Below are positions 55,756-64,000 of a DNA stretch of 64,000 bases, piece by piece. The notes beneath the pieces were generated by a model that worked only from the letters and a program-made list of their open reading frames with translations, made no database searches and was not told the origin of the DNA. Numbering within the stretch: the first letter of the stretch is position 1; every line of letters starts with the position of its first letter. The stretch spans positions 434,001 through 498,000 of the forward strand of contig JAGIBN010000001.1 of assembly GCA_017744315.1 (NCBI GenBank), read 5' to 3'. The stretch is from Porphyrobacter sp. Its GTDB lineage: Bacteria > Pseudomonadota > Alphaproteobacteria > Sphingomonadales > Sphingomonadaceae. The position numbers were made by a program, and so were the translations under genes.

Positions 55756-56670
55756 ATGGATGTCTATCTCCCCATAGCCAATCTCTCCGTCAACGGGATC
55801 ATCATCGTTGGCCTGGGGGCGATCACCGGCCTGCTTTCGGGCATGTTCGGCGTGGGCGGCGGCTTCCTGACGACACCGCTGATGATCTTCTACGGCATCC
55901 CGCCGACTGTAGCGGCGGCTTCGGCGGCGAGCCAGGTGACGGGCGCCAGCGTGTCCGGCGTCTTCGCCCATACCCGGCGCGGCGGGGTGGACTATCACAT
56001 GGGCACGGTCATGGTGGTGGGCGGGATCATCGGCACCGGCATCGGCGCGGCGCTGTTCAGCCTGCTGCAACGGCTCGGGCAGATCGATACGGTCATCAAC
56101 ATCCTCTACGTGCTGATGCTCGGCGGCATCGGCGGGCTTATGGCCAAGGAGAGCATCCAGACCATCCGCGCCGAGCGTTCGGGCATTCCCATCGCCGCGC
56201 GCAAGCGGCGGCATCACCCGATGGTCGCCAGCCTGCCGCTGCGCTGGCGTTTCTATCGCTCGGGGCTCTATATCTCGCCGCTGGCGCCGCTGCTGCTCGG
56301 CATCGGCACGGGTATCCTGACGATGCTGATGGGCGTGGGCGGTGGCTTCATCCTGGTGCCCGCTATGCTCTACATCCTCGGCATGAGCGCCAATGTCGTG
56401 GTCGGCACTTCGCTCTACCAGATCCTGTTCGTCACCATGGCGACGACGATGATGCATTCGATGACCACCCATGCGGTGGACATCGTGCTTGCCTCGCTGC
56501 TGCTGCTGGGGTCGGTCACCGGCGCGCAGCTCGGCGCGCAATTCGCCCAGAAGGCCAGTCCGGTGAAGCTGCGCCTGGTGCTGGCAATCATCGTCCTGCT
56601 GGTGGCCGGGCGCATGGCGATCGGCCTCGGCTATCGTCCCGACGAGATCTACACGGTCTCCCCGCTGTGA
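55756..56670 (+). CDS. TauE/SafE family sulfite exporter-like permease
   Basis: NGIIIVGLGAITGLLSGMFGVGGGFLTTPLMIFYGIPPTVAAASAASQVTGASVSG...; GVGGGF repeated in the second half. Confidence 0.92.
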   Translation: MDVYLPIANLSVNGIIIVGLGAITGLLSGMFGVGGGFLTTPLMIFYGIPPTVAAASAASQVTGASVSGVFAHTRRGGVDYHMGTVMVVGGIIGTGIGAALFSLLQRLGQIDTVINILYVLMLGGIGGLMAKESIQTIRAERSGIPIAARKRRHHPMVASLPLRWRFYRSGLYISPLAPLLLGIGTGILTMLMGVGGGFILVPAMLYILGMSANVVVGTSLYQILFVTMATTMMHSMTTHAVDIVLASLLLLGSVTGAQLGAQFAQKASPVKLRLVLAIIVLLVAGRMAIGLGYRPDEIYTVSPL

Positions 56671-57431
56671 GGCGCGCGCTGGCTCCGGCTGTCGCGCTGG
56701 CTGCGGCGGTGCTGCTTGGCGGCGCGCGCGATCCGATCCTGGTGCCGGAAATCTCGCAGCACGAAGTAGACCTGCGGCAGGGCTTCACTGGCACCGAGCT
56801 TCTGCTGTTCGGCGCGATCCTGACGCCCGAGGGGTCCCGCGCCGCGCAGGACTACGACATTGTCGTCGTGCTGAAAGGGCCGACCCAGTCCATCGTCCTG
56901 CGCGAAAAGCAGAAAGTGGCGGGGATCTGGATCAATGCCGACAGCACCGAACTGCGCTCGGCGCCGTCCTATTACGGCCTCGCCTCGACCCGGCCGATCA
57001 AGGACATCGTCGACGACAAGACCGCCGCGATTTACGAACTCGGTCTCAAATGGCTGCAACTTTCGCCGATCGGCGCCATCGATCCGGCCGAGCAGACCCG
57101 CTTTTCCGACGGCCTCGTCGATCTCAACCGCCGCAGCGGCCTATACCGCGAGGAAGAAGGCGGCGTGAAAGTCAGCGAGCAAGTGCTCTATCAGGCCCGC
57201 CTCTGGCTGCCCTCGCAAGTGCCGACCGGCACGTACACCGCCGAGACTTACGCGGTTTCGCGTGGGCGCGTGGTGGCCTCGGCGAGCAGCCAGGTGGAAG
57301 TTCGCAAGCTCGGGTTCGAGCGGGCGATTGCCAACTTCTCCGAAAACTACGGCTTCGCTTACGGACTGCTGGCGGTTCTGGTCTCGGTCGGGATGGGCTG
57401 GCTGGCGGGACGTCTTTTCGCCATGCGCTAA
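56667..57431 (+). CDS. TIGR02186 family transmembrane protein
   Basis: PILVPEISQHEVDLRQGFTGTELLLFGAILTPEG...YDIVVVLKGPTQSIVLREKQKVAGIWINADSTEL; GTGA overlap with tauE-like gene. Confidence 0.85.
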   Translation: MRRALAPAVALAAAVLLGGARDPILVPEISQHEVDLRQGFTGTELLLFGAILTPEGSRAAQDYDIVVVLKGPTQSIVLREKQKVAGIWINADSTELRSAPSYYGLASTRPIKDIVDDKTAAIYELGLKWLQLSPIGAIDPAEQTRFSDGLVDLNRRSGLYREEEGGVKVSEQVLYQARLWLPSQVPTGTYTAETYAVSRGRVVASASSQVEVRKLGFERAIANFSENYGFAYGLLAVLVSVGMGWLAGRLFAMR

Positions 57432-57502
57432 TCGCGGGTTTAGCCTGAAATTAACCGCGCGGGCCTAGCAGTCCTGGTGAAACGGCTTGCTGCGGGGGCG
57501 CT

Positions 57503-59146
57503 ATGAACGAGATGCGAATGGTGGGCGGCGAGGCGGAACGCACAATGAGTCGCGAGCCGATCGGCGCCATCCTCGAAATTTCCGGCGCAGGCGCTCGCAT
57601 TGCTTTCGATCTCGATCGGTTGAATCACTCCGCACAGGATGGCGATCCTTCGGTCGCGATGTCGGGACAGGTCGGCAGCCAAGTCAAAGTCCGCGTCGGC
57701 CGGGGGTGGCTGCTCGCCAGCATTCGCAACCAGAAGAGCGATGCCACGGTCCCCGGCGGCATCGTCGCGGAGGCGGACTTCCTCGGCGAAGGGCTGGAGG
57801 AACGCCTCACCGGCCGCATCCACGGTTTCCGCCGCGGCGTGACCCGCTATCCGACGCCGGGCGCGCTGGTCTATCCTGCCAGCACCGACGACTTGCGGCA
57901 GGTCTATGCCAGCGACGGACGGCAGGCGATCGAGATCGGCACGGTCTATCCCACCAAGGAAATTCGCGCCGGACTTTATATCGATGCCCTGCTCGGCAAG
58001 CACTTCGCGCTACTCGGCTCGACCGGCACCGGCAAGTCGACCAGCGCCGCGCTGATCCTCCACCGGATCTGCGAGCAGGCGCCCGAAGGCCATGTCATCA
58101 TGGTGGATCCGCACGGCGAATATGCCGCCGCCTTCCGCAATACCGGCGTGATCCTCGACGTCTCGAACCTGCAGATGCCCTACTGGCTGATGAACTTCGA
58201 GGAACACTGCGAGATCCTCGTCACCACACGGGGCGACGAGCGGCAGCTCGATTGCGAGGTGCTCGGCAAGTGCCTGCTGGAGGCGCGTTCGCGCAATCGG
58301 CTGGCCGAGCAGATCGGCAAGATCACCGTGGATTCGCCGATTCCCTATCTGCTTTCCGACCTGTCGGTTATCCTGAACAATCACATGGGCAAGCTCGACA
58401 AAGGGCATTCGAGCGCGCCCTACATGCGGATCAAGAACAAGCTCGACGAGCTGAAGGGCGATCCGCGCTACCAGTTCCTGTTCTCCGGCATGCTGGTGGG
58501 CGACACGATGGCGGAGTTCATCGCCAAGTTGTTCCGCCTGCCTTCTGGCGGGCGGCCTATCTCGATCATCGACGTGTCCGGCGTGCCCTCCGACATTACC
58601 AGTACCGTCGTTGCAGTGCTCAGCCGCATGGTCTTCGACTTCGCGGTCTGGGCGCGCGAGGAGAAGACCCGGCCGATCCTGCTCGTCTGCGAGGAGGCGC
58701 ACCGCTACGTTCCCAGCGAGAAGAACGCGGACGGCTCCTCGGTAGGCCGCATCCTCTCACGCATCGCCAAGGAAGGGCGCAAGTATGGCATTGCGCTGGG
58801 CCTCATCACCCAGCGGCCTTCCGACCTCGCCGAAGGTGTGCTCTCGCAGTGCGGTACGATCATCGCGATGCGTCTCAACAACGACCGCGACCAGGCTTTC
58901 GTGCGCGCTGCCATGCCGGAAGGCGCGCGGGGGTTCCTCGATTCGATCCCGGCGCTGCGCAACCGCGAGTGCGTGATCTGCGGCGAAGGCGTGGCGATCC
59001 CGATCCGCGCCTCGTTCGACGATCTGGAGGAATTCAAGCGCCCGGCGTCGGCCGACCCCTCGTTCACCGAACTCTGGAGCAGCTCGGGCGGCGAGGAGGA
59101 GATGGTCCTGCGCACGGTCCAGCGTTGGCGCGCGCAGGGCCGGTAA
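57503..59146 (+). CDS. HerA-like (DUF87) ATPase
   Basis: N-terminal HAS-barrel-like region; ALLGSTGTGKSTSAALILHRI (Walker A), PILLVCEEAHRYVP (Walker B), SRIAKEGRKYGIALGLITQRPSDL. Confidence 0.9.
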   Translation: MNEMRMVGGEAERTMSREPIGAILEISGAGARIAFDLDRLNHSAQDGDPSVAMSGQVGSQVKVRVGRGWLLASIRNQKSDATVPGGIVAEADFLGEGLEERLTGRIHGFRRGVTRYPTPGALVYPASTDDLRQVYASDGRQAIEIGTVYPTKEIRAGLYIDALLGKHFALLGSTGTGKSTSAALILHRICEQAPEGHVIMVDPHGEYAAAFRNTGVILDVSNLQMPYWLMNFEEHCEILVTTRGDERQLDCEVLGKCLLEARSRNRLAEQIGKITVDSPIPYLLSDLSVILNNHMGKLDKGHSSAPYMRIKNKLDELKGDPRYQFLFSGMLVGDTMAEFIAKLFRLPSGGRPISIIDVSGVPSDITSTVVAVLSRMVFDFAVWAREEKTRPILLVCEEAHRYVPSEKNADGSSVGRILSRIAKEGRKYGIALGLITQRPSDLAEGVLSQCGTIIAMRLNNDRDQAFVRAAMPEGARGFLDSIPALRNRECVICGEGVAIPIRASFDDLEEFKRPASADPSFTELWSSSGGEEEMVLRTVQRWRAQGR

Positions 59147-59149
59147 AGG

Positions 59150-60580
59150 TTACGGCCTGAACGCGGCGCGCCACTTGCCCCAGCGGTAATAGGCCAGCGT
59201 CAGCGCCACGGTCAGTGCCGAGCCGAACGGATAGGACCACCATAGCGCCTCGCTGCCGATCAGCGGATAGGCGAGGTGGTAGAAGCCGAGGCGCCCCGGA
59301 TAGAGGCCGAGGAACATGATGATCAGCGGCATCACCACGGCGCCATAGGCGCGCAGGGTGCCGGTAAGGATCATGGTGATCGACACGATCACGTAAGAGG
59401 CGGTGCAGACCAGCTGGATATGCCGGGCGATCGGCATTGCCGGGCTGTCTCCGCCGAGGAACAGCGCCAGCAGCGGCCGGTCGAACACCACGATCAGCGT
59501 GGCCAGCAGCGTCGAGAGCGCCAGGTTGGAAAGGAGGCCGATCTCGGTCACCTTGCCGACGCGGCCGTGGTCGTGCGCGCCCAGCGACTGCGCGACCATC
59601 GCGCTCACCGCCGAGCCGATCGCCATCGCCGGCATCTGGAGATAGTTCCACAACTGCAGCGAAGCACCGTAGGCCGCCGCCGAATCCAGTCCCTCGCGGT
59701 TGACGAGGCCGACCATGATGAGGCCCGCCGACGAGACCAGCAGCATCTGCGCGCCCATCGGCAGGCCCTTGAGGATCACATAGCGAAGCTCGCTGCCGCG
59801 CGGGATCAGGTAGCTGAGTTCCGCGCCGCGCAGGCGCATCGGCAGGTCCTTGCGGTAGATCGTCCAGAGCTGGAACACGAGCCCTGCGAAGTTCGCGAAG
59901 GCCGTCGCCGCCGCCGACCCGGCGATACCCAGCGTGGGCAGGGGGCCGGGGCCGATGATGAGCAGCGGGTTCAGGATCACGTCCAGCGCCACCGTCAGGA
60001 TCATCGCGTAGAGCGGCGTCCTGGAATCGCCGGCGCCGCGCATGCCCATCGACACCATCAGCGAGAGCGAGCCGAGCGGCAGGGTCACGAAGATGACGCG
60101 CAAGTAAGCCAGCGCCTCGATCCGGCTCTGGCCCGGTGTGCCCAGCGCATGCAGCAGCGCATCGGCACCGAGCCATCCGGCCAGCCCGCAGCCAACGGCC
60201 AGCAGCGAGCAGAAGCCGAGGCCCGAACCGAAAGTCCGCCGCGCCGCGTCGATGTCGCGCGCGCCGAAGTGCTGGCCCACGCGCACGGTCGTCGCCATGC
60301 CGAAGCCGAAGACCAGCGCGATCAGCAGGAACATGATGATATTGGCATTGGCGGTCGCCGCCAGCGCGCTTTCGCCCAGCAGCCGGCCGACCCAGATCGC
60401 GTTGACCGAGCCGTTCAGCGTCTGGAGCACGTTTGAGATCAGCATCGGGATCGAGAACACCAGCAGCGTCCTCAGGATCGGACCCTGCGTGAGGTCGCCC
60501 TTCATCCGCGCCATCTGGGCGGGCGGAGGTGCTTCCTCGGGTTCGGTTTCCCCATGTGGGATCGGCGATGCCTCGTTCAT
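59150..60580 (-). CDS. MATE family efflux transporter
   Basis: MKGDLTQGPILRTLLVFSIPMLISNVLQTLNGSVNAIWVGRLLGESALAATANANIIMFLLIALVFGFGMATTVRVGQHFGARD. Start at ATG 60580. Confidence 0.93.
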   Translation of the reverse strand: MNEASPIPHGETEPEEAPPPAQMARMKGDLTQGPILRTLLVFSIPMLISNVLQTLNGSVNAIWVGRLLGESALAATANANIIMFLLIALVFGFGMATTVRVGQHFGARDIDAARRTFGSGLGFCSLLAVGCGLAGWLGADALLHALGTPGQSRIEALAYLRVIFVTLPLGSLSLMVSMGMRGAGDSRTPLYAMILTVALDVILNPLLIIGPGPLPTLGIAGSAAATAFANFAGLVFQLWTIYRKDLPMRLRGAELSYLIPRGSELRYVILKGLPMGAQMLLVSSAGLIMVGLVNREGLDSAAAYGASLQLWNYLQMPAMAIGSAVSAMVAQSLGAHDHGRVGKVTEIGLLSNLALSTLLATLIVVFDRPLLALFLGGDSPAMPIARHIQLVCTASYVIVSITMILTGTLRAYGAVVMPLIIMFLGLYPGRLGFYHLAYPLIGSEALWWSYPFGSALTVALTLAYYRWGKWRAAFRP

Positions 60581-60587
60581 GTGCCCC

Positions 60588-61334
60588 TCAAGTTCCCCGC
60601 GTGTCGCCCCAGATATGGATGTGCAGGCGGTCGGTGAAGCGATAACCTTCCTGCGTGCAGATGTCCGAGAGCCATCCCGACCGCTGCCGGATGACATCGC
60701 TGGAGCGGCCCTCCGGCATCAGGAATATCCGCTCGGCGGGGATATTGTAGCGCTCTTTCAGCGCGCGGACCTCATCGACGTCGGCAGGCTCGGCCACCAC
60801 GAACTTGAAATAAGCGCGCGGATCGGCGGCCCAGGCATCGAGCCGCTCGGGCACCAGCGCCAGTTCCGCCGGATTGCCGCTGTGCGAGAGCTTCGGGCTG
60901 ACATTGTACTGCTGCACCCGCGCATCGAGGCTGGCATGCGGCGCGACCGAGCCGTTGGTCTCGATCTCGACATGCATCCCCGGCCGGGCCTCGTCGAGCG
61001 CCGCCAGCATCCGCGCCAGTTGCGGCCCCTGAAGCAGCGGCTCGCCGCCGGTGATGACCAGACGGTCGGGCGGCAGATCCGCCACCATGCGCGCCACCTC
61101 GGATTCCTCGGCCATGACCTGATTGGCCTTGCGTTCGAATGCGAGCTCGTCGCGGTGGAAGCGGTTATCGCCCGTAAAGCGCCACGTATACGCAGTGTCG
61201 CACCACTGGCAGGCGAGATTGCAGCGCGACAGCCGCACGAAGGTGCTCGGGCGCCCCATGCTGGCGCCTTCGCCCTGAAGTGAAGCGAAGACTTCGGGTT
61301 CGCCGGGAGTGGTGGTGGCAAGCGCAAGCGTCAC
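60588..61334 (-). CDS. queE: 7-carboxy-7-deazaguanine synthase (radical SAM)
   Basis: VTLALATTTPGEPEVFASLQGEGASMGRPSTFVRLSRCNLACQWCDTAYTWRF...VITGGEPLLQ...EIETNG. GTG start 61334 likely; ORF open to ATG 61382. Confidence 0.9.
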   Translation of the reverse strand: MTLALATTTPGEPEVFASLQGEGASMGRPSTFVRLSRCNLACQWCDTAYTWRFTGDNRFHRDELAFERKANQVMAEESEVARMVADLPPDRLVITGGEPLLQGPQLARMLAALDEARPGMHVEIETNGSVAPHASLDARVQQYNVSPKLSHSGNPAELALVPERLDAWAADPRAYFKFVVAEPADVDEVRALKERYNIPAERIFLMPEGRSSDVIRQRSGWLSDICTQEGYRFTDRLHIHIWGDTRGT

Positions 61335-61513
61335 GGATGGTCTCGAATGCAAGGTTACGGTTTTGAAGGGTGAGGTTGACACAGTTTACACGGTCCAGAG
61401 GAAAAGTGTCACCTTGCGTCGGAGGTGTCACCTTGTGGCTGGTGTCGTGGAGAAAGGGTAGGGCGTTCACGCGCGCGAACGTGTCAGATGCGGGCGGTGT
61501 AGGAAAATAAAAA

Positions 61514-61700
61514 AGTCCTGGGGGATGATCCCCCAGACCCTCGGAATGTCTGCGTCGCGCCCGGCCTAGCCGTTTCGCGCCCACTGAGAGCCGGGAGACA
61601 AAATAGCCTGCGGCGGCAAGGAGCGCACTACGAGGCTGCGCGCGTGCCTTAGACGGTATTGGGGGTGCAGGGGGTGTTGACCCCCTGCTTTTCCCTTTGT
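61514..61700. repeat. Dispersed intergenic repeat, copy C (~187 bp, core inverted)
   Basis: Flanks AGTCCTGGGGGATGATCCCCCAGACCCTCGGAATGTC and TTAGACGGTATTGGGGGTGCAGGGGGTGTTGACCCCCTGCTTTTCC match A/B in the same orientation; the middle matches the reverse complement of the A/B core (GCCGGGAGACAAAATAGCCTGCGGCGGCAAGGAGCGC). Confidence 0.88.
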
Positions 61701-61701
61701 C

Positions 61702-64000
61702 TTAACCCAACCGCGCCAGCGCCGCAGCCAGACGCTCCGCTTCGGCCGAATGGTGCGCATGGTCGGCGCGGGCTTTGTCGATCGCCTCGGGCTTGGCCTT
61801 CTCGACGAAGGCCGGGTTGCCCAGGCGCTTGTCGAGCGAGTCCCGTTCCTTGACCGAAGCGGCCATGGCCTTTTCCAGACGGGCCTTCTCGGCAGCGATG
61901 TCGATCACGCCTTCCAGCGGAATCGCCAGCGTCGCGTCGCCTGCGCCCACCTGCATGGCGGCACCGGCCGGAGCCGCTTCGAACACGATTGCATCGAGGC
62001 GGGCCAGACGGTCGATCACGGTGCCGTTACGACCGATCACCGCGCGGGTCGCGTCCGAGGGATTGGCGACATAGGCGGTAAGGCGCGCGCCCGGCGCGAT
62101 GCCGAGTTCGGACTTGGCGCCGCGGAGGTTGCCGATCAGCGCGATCAGCCATTCGACCTCGGCCTTGGCTTCGGCGTCCACCGAGGCTTCCGGCGCGGGC
62201 CATGCGGCAACGATCAGGTCCTGATCGCGGCTGCCCATCTTGCTCCACAGCTCTTCCGTGACGAAGGGCATGAAGGGGTGGAGCATGACGAGGATCTGGT
62301 CGAGCACCCAGCCGGCGACGGCCTTGGTCTCTTCGTCGAAGTTGCCCTTGATCAGTTCGATGTACCAGTCGCAGAACTGGTTCCACACGAAGTGGTAGAT
62401 CGCGTTGGCGGCCGCGTCGAAGCGCAGGTCGGCCATGGCCTTGTCCAGCGCGGCGACGGTTTCGACGACTTCGCCGATGATCCACTTGTTGACCGCCGTG
62501 GTCGCCTTGGGGGCGGCGACCGAGGTGCTGGCGACGATGCCGTTGGACTGGCAGAAACGCGCGGCGTTCCACAGCTTCGTGGCGAAGTTGCGGTAACCTT
62601 CGACGCGCTTTTCATCCATCTTCACGTCGCGGCCCTGGCTTTCCATGGCGGCCATGAAGAAGCGCAGCGCGTCGGCGCCGTACTTGTCGATCAGGCCCAG
62701 CGGATCGACCACGTTGCCCTTGGACTTCGACATCTTCTGGCCGTCGGCAGCGCGCACCAGACCATGGAGGTAGAGCCGCTTCCACGGCACTTCCTTCATG
62801 AAGTGAATGCCCTGCATGGCCATGCGCGCATCCCAGAAGAACAGGATGTCGAAGCCGGAAACGAGCAGGTCGTTCGGGTAGTGCTTCTTCAGCAGCGGGG
62901 CGTCTTCATCAGGCCAGCCGAGCGTGGCGAAAGGCCAGAGCGCGGAGGAGAACCAGGTGTCCAGCACGTCCTCGTCGCGGGTCAGCTTCTTGTTGCCGGC
63001 CTGCGCCTGTGCTTCTTCCTCGGTTTCGGCGACGAAGATTTCGCCGTCCTCGCTGAACCACGCCGGGATGCGGTGGCCCCACCAGAGCTGGCGCGAGACG
63101 CACCAGGGCTGGATGTTTTCCATCCAGTTGAAGAAGGTCTTTTCCCAGCTCTTCGGGACGATCTCGATCGCGCCGGAGCGGACGGCTTCCATCGGCGGCC
63201 CGGCCAGCGTCTGCGCGTCGACGTACCACTGGTCGGTCAGCCAGGGTTCGATCACCACGCCGCTGCGGTCGCCGTAGGGGGTCTGGATCACGCGGTCCTC
63301 GACCTTTTCGAGCAGGCCGTCGTCATCGAGGAACTGGACGATGGCCTTGCGGGCCTCGAAGCGGTCCATGCCGATGAACTGCGGCGGCACGAGGCCGTCC
63401 TGCGTCTGGCAGACATGAGCATCGGCATCGAGCATGTTGAGCATGTCGCCGGCCTTGAAGCCCGCACGCTTGCCGACCTCGAAGTCGTTGAAGTCATGAC
63501 CCGGCGTGATCTTCACCGCGCCCGAACCGAGTTCGGGATCGGCGTGCTCGTCGGCGACGATGGGGATTTCGCGGCCGGTGAGGGGCAGGGTGACGGTGGC
63601 GCCGCGCGCCAGCAGGTCCTTGTAGCGCTCGTCCTCGGGATTAACCGCGACGGCCATGTCGGCCAGCATCGTTTCCGGGCGGGTGGTGGCGACGTGGATG
63701 TAGCCCGAACCGTCCGACAGCGGGTACTTGATGTGCCAGAAGTGGCCGTTGGTTTCGCGCGTCTCGACCTCGAGGTCGGAAATGGCTGTGCGGAACTTCG
63801 GATCCCAGTTCACCAGGCGCTTGTCGCGATAGATCAGGCCCTGCTTGTGCAGGTCCACGAAGACCTTGACCACGGCCTTGGTGAAGTGTGGATCCATCGT
63901 GAACTGTTCGCGGCTCCAGTCCATCGAGCAGCCGAGGCGGCGCAGCTGGCCGGTGATGGTGCCGCCGGATTCGGCCTTCCACTCCCAGACCTTCTCGATG
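61702..64000 (-). CDS. valS: Valine--tRNA ligase, C-terminal portion (continues past window)
   Basis: [54 protein letters not shown]...[14 protein letters not shown]...; frame stays open to base 64000. Confidence 0.96.
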   Translation of the reverse strand, partial: IEKVWEWKAESGGTITGQLRRLGCSMDWSREQFTMDPHFTKAVVKVFVDLHKQGLIYRDKRLVNWDPKFRTAISDLEVETRETNGHFWHIKYPLSDGSGYIHVATTRPETMLADMAVAVNPEDERYKDLLARGATVTLPLTGREIPIVADEHADPELGSGAVKITPGHDFNDFEVGKRAGFKAGDMLNMLDADAHVCQTQDGLVPPQFIGMDRFEARKAIVQFLDDDGLLEKVEDRVIQTPYGDRSGVVIEPWLTDQWYVDAQTLAGPPMEAVRSGAIEIVPKSWEKTFFNWMENIQPWCVSRQLWWGHRIPAWFSEDGEIFVAETEEEAQAQAGNKKLTRDEDVLDTWFSSALWPFATLGWPDEDAPLLKKHYPNDLLVSGFDILFFWDARMAMQGIHFMKEVPWKRLYLHGLVRAADGQKMSKSKGNVVDPLGLIDKYGADALRFFMAAMESQGRDVKMDEKRVEGYRNFATKLWNAARFCQSNGIVASTSVAAPKATTAVNKWIIGEVVETVAALDKAMADLRFDAAANAIYHFVWNQFCDWYIELIKGNFDEETKAVAGWVLDQILVMLHPFMPFVTEELWSKMGSRDQDLIVAAWPAPEASVDAEAKAEVEWLIALIGNLRGAKSELGIAPGARLTAYVANPSDATRAVIGRNGTVIDRLARLDAIVFEAAPAGAAMQVGAGDATLAIPLEGVIDIAAEKARLEKAMAASVKERDSLDKRLGNPAFVEKAKPEAIDKARADHAHHSAEAERLAAALARLG

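Overview
This is a 64 kb GC-rich alphaproteobacterial chromosomal segment, most likely Sphingomonadaceae and Novosphingobium/Sphingobium-like (inferred from gene content; not checked by search). It is mainly core genome: pgsA, oxyR, rnd, aspS, acpP-fabF-mltG, tRNA-Met(CAT), rpoH, rluD, chpT, rnpB, gloA, queE and valS. Interspersed are accessory nutrient-uptake modules: a TPP-riboswitch-controlled thiamine operon (TonB receptor, kinase, PnuC/PnuT); a DUF3649/PepSY/DUF3325 operon divergent from a fecI-fecR-TonB receptor-phosphoesterase-tyrosine phosphatase cluster; a LysR/pirin/pirin/OsmC group; and a dctBD/dctA/porin/malic enzyme locus. There is also an NfrB-like glycosyltransferase with a short NfrA-C-like partner, and a HerA-like ATPase. 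No CRISPR array, transposase, integrase or prophage was seen. The most unusual structures are: (i) a dispersed ~190 bp intergenic repeat in three copies, with compensatory changes in its end hairpins and a core that is inverted in one copy; (ii) a DctD-like regulator whose AAA+ domain lacks the GAFTGA sigma54-contact loop; (iii) a minimal NfrB/NfrA-like pair; and (iv) a FecIR-TonB receptor cluster tied to two exported phosphatases.
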